From the IMG/VR virus record IMGVR_UViG_3300006033_000048, positions 1 to 42,023 of that record: DNA of 42,023 nt. The stretch is one strand, 5' to 3'. The notes beneath the pieces were generated by a model, which worked only from the letters and a program-made list of their open reading frames with translations, had not been told where the DNA came from and did no database searches. This document shows, one piece after another, positions 38,113-42,023 of this stretch. Every line of letters starts with the position of its first letter. Position 1 is the stretch's first letter. The DNA comes from a virus. A program made the translations under genes and the position numbers.

Positions 38113-38620
38113 TGCGGTTGGACTCCAATTGGTAGCGAACTGCGGCGGCAATTTTTTGGGCAGCGGGAAGGCTCCCCATGCGCTGATTGCACTCACGGCA
38201 CGCTAGGGCTCTGTTGCTCAGGTGATCTGGACCGCCTGCGGACAGAGGGACAATGTGTTCAGTCGTGGCGGTGTCCACGGATAGTCCGGCCCCGCAATAG
38301 ATGCAGTTCGGCCCATCACGTTCAGCCAGCGTCCGAAACTCCCTGCGAGTTTTGCTCGTGCCGCGCTTCACCTTCTCGACAGCCCGCCACTCTTTCCCGG
38401 TGCGAAAGGCCACAAAGGCCCTATCCGCACCGTTCATCCATGACGTGATATTTCCCGACGAGTTGGTGTAGACGATTCCGATACCCTCGTCGGTCAGGTA
38501 GCGAGCGGCTTCGTAAGGATTGGTCGTTCCAACCTCGGCAGACCCACGTTCAATCAGCCACGACTTGAACTGCGGCCACGCCTTCTGGAATTCCTTTGCA
38601 GTCCGGGGGAGATGTCTCAT
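38105..38620 (-). CDS. HNH endonuclease (restriction-type zinc finger)
   Basis: 171 residues from ATG at 38620, which overlaps the upstream stop and follows GGAGG. The C-terminal 75 residues hold CIYCGAGLSVDTATTEHIVP and LSNRALACRECNQRMGSLPA: Cys-x2-Cys, the Glu-His-Ile-Val-Pro HNH strand, Asn-Arg and a second Cys-x2-Cys, a complete HNH motif. The N-terminal part (EFQKAWPQFKSWLIERGSA) may bind DNA. The stop overlaps the Erf start region by eight bases. It may be a homing or a recombination nuclease. Confidence 0.75.
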   Translation of the reverse strand: MRHLPRTAKEFQKAWPQFKSWLIERGSAEVGTTNPYEAARYLTDEGIGIVYTNSSGNITSWMNGADRAFVAFRTGKEWRAVEKVKRGTSKTRREFRTLAERDGPNCIYCGAGLSVDTATTEHIVPLSAGGPDHLSNRALACRECNQRMGSLPAAQKIAAAVRYQLESNRNV

Positions 38621-39333
38621 TCCCCGTCCTCCTTCATCTGGGATGATATGTGCCGCCACGCTTGTCCCTTGTTGATGCGGTAGATGTTTCCGACCGACAC
38701 GCCGAACTCTTTGGCGAGATCGACTTTCCGCTCCCCGGCAGAGCAGCGCCGCAAAATCTCCACAACATCATTGTTCTTGAGCTTCGCTCCTACAGAGTCC
38801 TCTCCGCGCACAGCCGTGCCATGCCGGCGCTTGTCGGCTTCGTTCTCTGCGTATGTGCCCCAAGCTAGGTTTTCAAGTCTATTGTCAGACGGGTCGCCGT
38901 TTAGGTGCCTAGCGGCCATGCCATGAGGGCGACCTCCCACAAATGCGCTAAGGACAAGGGTTTGCAATGTGATGTGTCTCCGCTTCCCTCTGCGACAAAG
39001 CTGAACGCGGTAGTACGCCCCAACCTTGGTTGCCTTCATAATCGTGGGTGTCTCGAGGCGCTTATGGGCATTCCTGTTCCTCATGGTGAGCGCGCGCACG
39101 CGCCCCATGTTTGAAACCTCGTAATCCCCCTCATACCCGGCGATTGATCGCCATACTTCGTCAGCGCATTCGCTGACGACTGCAACTGACGTGACCTCCG
39201 CGCTTGCCTCATAGTTAGACTGCGCGATAAAGTTTGCTGTAGCCAATGAAATCCAATCGTCCGGGAAATCTCCCCACCCAATACCACCGCCAAGTTTGGC
39301 GGAAAACCGCACGGTGAATTGAATCTTTCTCAT
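38617..39333 (-). CDS. Homing-type endonuclease (NUMOD4, HNH, HTH) with an extra N-terminal segment
   Basis: 238 residues from ATG at 39333 (GAGG six bases before). The first 57 (MRKIQFTVRFSAKLGGGIGW, FPDDWISLATANFIAQSN) do not belong to any nuclease domain I know. Then VWRSIAGYEGDYEVSNMGRV is a NUMOD4 motif, ARHLNGDPSDNRLENLAWGT is the HNH_3 core and ILRRCSAGERKVDLAKEFGV with SVGNIYRINKGQAW is a DNA-binding helix-turn-helix. These are the parts of a homing enzyme. The front segment looks like part of another gene to which the invader was fused. It ends overlapping the second HNH gene. Confidence 0.75.
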   Translation of the reverse strand: MRKIQFTVRFSAKLGGGIGWGDFPDDWISLATANFIAQSNYEASAEVTSVAVVSECADEVWRSIAGYEGDYEVSNMGRVRALTMRNRNAHKRLETPTIMKATKVGAYYRVQLCRRGKRRHITLQTLVLSAFVGGRPHGMAARHLNGDPSDNRLENLAWGTYAENEADKRRHGTAVRGEDSVGAKLKNNDVVEILRRCSAGERKVDLAKEFGVSVGNIYRINKGQAWRHISSQMKEDGE

Positions 39334-39340
39334 TTCATCC

Positions 39341-39520
39341 TCACGGCTTCGGCGGTATGTAATTGACATGCATAACCAGACAGTCCGGGCATGCCTGATA
39401 AGTGAAGTTGGTTTGCGGAACCTGTTCCACCCTGGATTCCGTAATCGCCATGTCTGTAAGGATGGCGATAATTGCCAGAGCTAGAGCCAGGATGAAGGCT
39501 GCTATGCGAGGGTGGAGCAT
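39341..39520 (-). CDS. 59-residue membrane protein with a CxxC motif
   Basis: ATG at 39520, nine bases behind GGGAGG. A signal-anchor (FILALALAIIAILTDMAI) is followed by a soluble segment containing CPDC (NFTYQACPDCLVMHVNYIP). The pair of cysteines could bind a metal. The start lies in the linker GGAGGACTAACCC that is repeated before the next gene upstream. Function unknown. Confidence 0.65.
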   Translation of the reverse strand: MLHPRIAAFILALALAIIAILTDMAITESRVEQVPQTNFTYQACPDCLVMHVNYIPPKP

Positions 39521-39523
39521 GGG

Positions 39524-39892
39524 TTAGTCCTCCCACCGCTCACGCATGCGCTCGATGGCTTCGGCAGGAACGCCATGGACGTTGGGCCAATTGCCACGCG
39601 CCACTATCACTTGGACGGGGAACCCCATATCCACGTAAGGCTGCATTTCCCATCTACGCGTAAAGGTGTTTGCCACCACCACGTCATAGCCTTCCTTAAG
39701 AGCGTCCAGCGTCATGGACTGGCACCATTTGTGAGCGGCTGACAGCTTGGCCGGATCGAAGCGGTAGGCGCCGCGATCCATAAAGAAGGCGTCGGCCTCG
39801 TAGTGCTTGGCACGAGTGGCGACAACGATTTCACGAGCCATGGTACTTTTGCCGCTGCCAGGGAGGCCGCGAATTAGCGTGAGCTTCGGCAT
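39524..39892 (-). CDS. P-loop kinase-like protein
   Basis: 122 residues. MPKLTLIRGLPGSGKSTMAR is a perfect Walker A motif at residues 9-16 (GLPGSGKS). The following YEADAFFMDRGAYRFD contains the Asp of the substrate-facing strand, and DVVVANTFTRRWEMQPYVDM matches the Walker B / lid pattern of small phage polynucleotide- or nucleoside-kinase relatives (Pnk/zeta toxin type). Shorter than full kinases; the lid arginines are present (TRRW). Substrate unknown: nucleic acid 5' ends or a nucleotide are both possible. Ends WED, right before the linker repeat. Confidence 0.75.
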   Translation of the reverse strand: MPKLTLIRGLPGSGKSTMAREIVVATRAKHYEADAFFMDRGAYRFDPAKLSAAHKWCQSMTLDALKEGYDVVVANTFTRRWEMQPYVDMGFPVQVIVARGNWPNVHGVPAEAIERMRERWED

Positions 39893-39895
39893 GGG

Positions 39896-40045
39896 TTAGT
39901 CCTCCACTCGCCAGTTTCGATAGGCGCCGTTGTAGAAGTGCCCGGTGATCAGGATATGAGGCTCAAGCCAGTGACGGATGTATTGCCACGGAATTGCAGC
40001 GGCCAAAGCCTCATACCCGCTGGGTATGCCAATAGGCTGGTTCAT
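39896..40045 (-). CDS. 49-residue small protein, function unknown
   Basis: ATG at 40045 to TAA at 39896, then CCC ATG of the kinase. The sequence is aromatic-rich (AAIPWQYIRHWLEPHILITG, HFYNGAYRNWRVED) and ends in VED, like the WED of the neighbour, because both ends lie in the same GGAGGACTAACCC linker. No family recognised. Confidence 0.6.
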   Translation of the reverse strand: MNQPIGIPSGYEALAAAIPWQYIRHWLEPHILITGHFYNGAYRNWRVED

Positions 40046-40047
40046 GA

Positions 40048-40416
40048 TCACGACTCCATCTTAGCCAGCTTGTCGGCACACGCTGCCGCAAGCCGCTTCA
40101 TGTCAGCCCGACGCTCAAGATATTCCCAGGCGATTTGCCGACAACGACGCACGTATTCACGCGACGGGGCGGCACCATCAAACGACTTACGCCGCGCAGC
40201 ATTGCGAAGCTGATCCTTTGCCATGCTCCAATACTGACGAGCATAAATCTCAGCACCGCGCTTTTCCTCGCGCAACGCCGCCATGCTGAAACATTCCGGC
40301 TGGACCGGAACGACAAAATCATCCGGGATCGTGCCGTCATAACGGCATTCAATCTGCCGCTGGATTTCAGGCGGAAGCGCCATCAGGCGATTAAACGCAA
40401 CCTGAGAAGTAGTCAT
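40048..40416 (-). CDS. Phage protein, function unknown
   Basis: 122 residues after a perfect ribosome site (AGGAGG). Helical and basic: MALPPEIQRQIECRYDG, then FSMAALREEKRGAEIYARQY and YVRRCRQIAWEYLERRADMK. No enzyme motif seen. Ends in KLAKMES. Distribution of charges suggests a DNA- or RNA-binding helical protein; this is inference. Confidence 0.6.
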   Translation of the reverse strand: MTTSQVAFNRLMALPPEIQRQIECRYDGTIPDDFVVPVQPECFSMAALREEKRGAEIYARQYWSMAKDQLRNAARRKSFDGAAPSREYVRRCRQIAWEYLERRADMKRLAAACADKLAKMES

Positions 40417-40434
40417 GATTCCCTCCTTTTTGTG

Positions 40435-40683
40435 TCAACGTATCGTGCGCTTGATTCCGCCATGCTCATAGGCCGACGGGTTCACAGCTTTCGCGACTGA
40501 CAAACCGTCCACGTCCGCAAGGTCGCCGCTGGTGTACTCGCAGCACCAAACCCAATACGTCATGTGATCACGCCACATCTCCTTGATCGGGTCGCCGGGC
40601 CGCATCTCTTGCAGCCAATCCCAAGCATATTGGGCGGCGCGAGCAGTCTTCGGCGGCCTTGATTCGTATATCGGCGTACCCAC
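40435..40683 (-). CDS. Small Trp-rich protein, function unknown
   Basis: 82 residues starting with GTG at 40683, AAGGGG ten bases before it. Contains ARAAQYAWDWLQEMRPGDP and WRDHMTYWVWCCEYTSGDLA, seven tryptophans or aromatic pairs in a short protein, and ends HGGIKRTIR. Two adjacent cysteines. Not recognised. Confidence 0.5.
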   Translation of the reverse strand: MGTPIYESRPPKTARAAQYAWDWLQEMRPGDPIKEMWRDHMTYWVWCCEYTSGDLADVDGLSVAKAVNPSAYEHGGIKRTIR

Positions 40684-40701
40684 GATCTTTTCCCCTTGCG
40701 T

Positions 40702-40884
40702 CTACTCTGCCGAAACGACGGAGCCAATCTTAAACGTCTCTGCGCCGTCAACAAGGTCGGGTGCCGTGTAGCAGACATCTCCGGTCACAAGGTGTTGACG
40801 GATTTCCTTAACCGCCTTGTTCTGGCCAACGGGTTTGTCAAATGTCACCTTGACCTTAATGTAATGGATGCGTTGCTTAGACAT
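40702..40884 (-). CDS. 60-residue small protein, function unknown
   Basis: Begins best at ATG 40884, which follows GGGAGGG in the end of the upstream gene; an ATG at 40902 is possible. MSKQRIHYIKVKVTFDKPVG, KEIRQHLVTGDVCYT, then ETFKIGSVV: a beta-alpha-beta like unit. This type (YIKVKVxFDKPV...AxKEIR) occurs often in phage early regions, function unknown. Confidence 0.6.
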   Translation of the reverse strand: MSKQRIHYIKVKVTFDKPVGQNKAVKEIRQHLVTGDVCYTAPDLVDGAETFKIGSVVSAE

Positions 40885-40885
40885 C

Positions 40886-41062
40886 TCATTCCCTCCCATC
40901 ATCAGACACAGGGCGCATGCCCCACCCAGAGTCGATCAGTTCAACAATGGTTGAATGTCCGCTTACGTATTCAGAGAACAAAACGGACATGCACTCTTTC
41001 TGCGTTCCGGTATGCACAACCGTTTCATTGTGCACCAACTCATATAAACGCTCGGTCGTCAT
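40886..41062 (-). CDS. 58-residue protein, first gene of the leftward early operon
   Basis: ATG at 41062 six bases after GGGAGG. MTTERLYELVHNETVVHTGT, KECMSVLFSEYVSGHSTIVE, LIDSGWGMRPVSDD. A helix then a beta-hairpin pattern like small regulators of phage early regions; no motif identified. It ends one base before the next ATG. The upstream region with paired repeats is the likely early promoter region. Confidence 0.6.
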   Translation of the reverse strand: MTTERLYELVHNETVVHTGTQKECMSVLFSEYVSGHSTIVELIDSGWGMRPVSDDGRE

Positions 41063-41172
41063 AACCGCCTCCCGTTCTGTAGTGTCACGCCCTCCTTCCC
41101 TCGGGCAGCCGACGCATTCATGTTCGGGGTGGACTATGAAATAGTGTCACAGATTGGGACGCTGGGCAAGCC
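41063..41172 (-). promoter_or_regulatory. Early operon leader with paired repeats and a palindrome
   Basis: A noncoding gap between the early operon and the repressor gene, both leftward. TAGTGTCAC occurs twice in the same orientation (41080-41088 and 41142-41150), 62 bases apart. The second overlaps a palindrome CTAT-GAA-ATAG at 41134-41144. These look like protein-binding sites. I see no unambiguous -35/-10 pair, so the early operon may also be read from the repressor promoter. Confidence 0.4.
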
Positions 41173-41442
41173 CTATTTTTCATCGGCCGCTTGCTGCAAC
41201 TTCAGCACAAGCCCATGCGGCAACCCGTCAAGACGACCAAACAACAGCCAGTCGGACGTAACCCCGAGCACCCGGCAAAGCGGGTCAAAACTCTTTCGCG
41301 ATGGGTTCCGCGCTCCGCTCTCCCATTGAGAATAGGTAGTTCTACCCACCCCGACGTATAGATAAACGTCTTCCCGCTTCAAGCCCCGAGACTTCCGCGT
41401 AATGCGAAGACGATAGGCCAAATCTTGTGCGTTTTCACCCAT
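41173..41442 (-). CDS. XRE-family repressor-like protein
   Basis: 89 residues from ATG at 41442, AGAGG seven bases before; the longer frame from 41478 crosses the operator candidate. NAQDLAYRLRITRKSRGLKR with EDVYLYVGVGRTTYSQWESG is a helix-turn-helix of the XRE/CI type (helix one, turn, GVGRTTYSQWESG recognition helix), followed by NPSRKSFDPLCRVLGVTSDW LLFG, the usual ending. The protein lacks a CI-like cleavage domain, so RecA-driven autocleavage is unlikely. It lies at a divergent promoter region. Confidence 0.8.
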   Translation of the reverse strand: MGENAQDLAYRLRITRKSRGLKREDVYLYVGVGRTTYSQWESGARNPSRKSFDPLCRVLGVTSDWLLFGRLDGLPHGLVLKLQQAADEK

Positions 41443-41459
41443 GACAAACCTCTTGAAAT

Positions 41460-41474
41460 TACGGGCTAACCGTA
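41460..41474. promoter_or_regulatory. Candidate operator between the divergent genes
   Basis: TACGG (41460-41464) and CCGTA (41470-41474) form a perfect 5-base inverted repeat around GCTAA, 18 bases upstream of the repressor ATG. A small XRE repressor would fit such a site. No second copy was found nearby. Confidence 0.4.
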
Positions 41475-41505
41475 CCAATTTTCGTCACTCTGCGCAACAT
41501 TCTTG

Positions 41506-41535
41506 TTGACGCAAGATAGGCCACAATGGTTAAAT
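41506..41535 (+). promoter_or_regulatory. Rightward promoter of the repeat-containing gene
   Basis: TTGACG (41506-41511), an 18-base spacer and TTAAAT (41530-41535), 34 bases before the ATG at 41569. Five of six -35 bases fit; the -10 fits four of six. Confidence 0.4.
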
Positions 41536-41568
41536 CCGATATCAAATCTCAATGCAGGGGAATTTAAA

Positions 41569-42023
41569 ATGTGCCATCGCCATTCCTTCATTCTGACCCG
41601 CGCCGGTAAAGTTTTCGACGGCATGGGGCTGACCGACAGCCACACCACCATTCGCGCTTTGGCCGGCCTAGGCACGGAAGATTCCTCGTCCTACGCCTTC
41701 GAATGGCAGCCTCCGCCAAATTGGCCTGACTCCGATGTCCATTCCGGGCTTACCCAAGATACGGCCCCCATTCCGTCGTGGGAAATGAAGGCGCGGCATT
41801 TGAATGCCATCGAACGCCACATCCGCAATCGTTACCCGGACATGGAGGCATGGAATTCTCCTGACGTGGTTTGTGTCCCGGAAAATATCGAAACTTGGCC
41901 CGGTGAAATTCACGTTCCGCAGGGTGCCACCCTGACGCTGCCTGCGCTGACAAAGGTTTCTGGCGACGTGCGGGCCTACCAAGGTTCCACCTTGACGCTG
42001 CCTGCGCTGACAAAGGTTTCTGG
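41569..42023 (+). CDS. Repeat-containing phage protein, cut by the right edge
   Basis: 151 residues are visible from ATG at 41569, eight bases after AGGGGA, and the frame stays open to the edge. The front (MCHRHSFILTRAGKVFDGMG, LTDSHTTIRALAGLG, YAFEWQPPPNWPDSD) is a domain I know from phage and prophage proteins of unknown function; next comes ARHLNAIERHIRNRYPD. From residue about 119 begins a tandem repeat of 20 residues with the pattern G-x-T-L-T-L-P-A-L-T-K-V-S-G-D-V, of which two are seen. Members of this type can have many such repeats forming a solenoid. It is divergent from the repressor. Confidence 0.7.
   Translation, partial: MCHRHSFILTRAGKVFDGMGLTDSHTTIRALAGLGTEDSSSYAFEWQPPPNWPDSDVHSGLTQDTAPIPSWEMKARHLNAIERHIRNRYPDMEAWNSPDVVCVPENIETWPGEIHVPQGATLTLPALTKVSGDVRAYQGSTLTLPALTKVS
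41923..42023 (+). repeat. 60-base tandem repeat running off the window
   Basis: Copy one starts at 41923 and copy two at 41983 with a period of exactly 60 bases (20 codons). Only two base differences are seen in the first 41 bases of the overlap. The array is in frame with the gene and probably continues beyond the edge. Confidence 0.8.

Noticed and set aside
41078-41126. A 20-codon leader frame before the gene at 40886-41062, overlapping its start
   Set aside because: No ribosome site, and it crosses the repeat thought to be a binding site; too little to support a gene.

Overview
The window is most of the genome of a tailed bacteriophage (free or integrated) with short-tail (podovirus) architecture. 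Its capsid genes resemble the Bordetella BPP-1 / Salmonella epsilon15 type: a Bbp19-like protein, an acidic scaffold-like protein, a major capsid protein and a Bbp16-like cement protein. Its tail and ejection genes look like a nozzle, adaptors and T7 gp13/gp14/gp16-like internal virion proteins. The host is probably a Gram-negative proteobacterium, because the lysis cassette includes an outer-membrane lipoprotein spanin and a gene resembles O-antigen polymerases. An alphaproteobacterium is my guess from the style of the small genes and is not proven. Both ends cut genes, and terminase, portal, integrase and replication genes are not in view.

Layout. 1-663: two leftward genes, a membrane protein cut by the left edge and a helix-turn-helix protein. 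682-28448: one long rightward virion operon, with most genes overlapping by 1-4 bases. It runs from head genes to small accessory proteins, a secreted protein, an O-antigen polymerase-like membrane protein, a Dps-like ferritin, a Sec-signal-bearing fibre, three adaptor paralogues, a 1295-residue nozzle, a GNAT-sulfotransferase fusion and three ejection proteins. One leftward HNH gene is inserted at 8217-8969. 28468-29954: a leftward RNA region with three tRNAs (CAT, TGG, TGT), tRNA fragments and about 830 bases of highly structured sequence without a credible gene but with its own promoter. This is a candidate giant phage RNA of the GOLLD/ROOL kind. 29602-30469: small regulators and a membrane peptide. 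30619-31544: rightward lysis cassette (endolysin, holin, nested spanin-like pair). 31541-41062: long leftward early operon with Erf annealing protein, YqaJ exonuclease, HNH nucleases, an ASCH protein, a P-loop kinase, a DksA-type zinc finger and many tiny genes. 41173-42023: a repressor-like gene divergent from a repeat-containing gene cut by the right edge.

How the parts fit. A repressor and operator at about 41.45 kb probably controls divergent early transcription; the leftward genes supply recombination and host takeover, the rightward operon builds the virion, and the lysis genes have their own promoter. Points worth a second look are the structured RNA, a short peptide tag (Pro-Leu-Tyr-Asp-His) at the ends of seven virion-operon proteins including the ferritin, a 140-residue domain copied between an adaptor and the nozzle, the acetyltransferase-sulfotransferase fusion, and a six-copy element between the small early genes.
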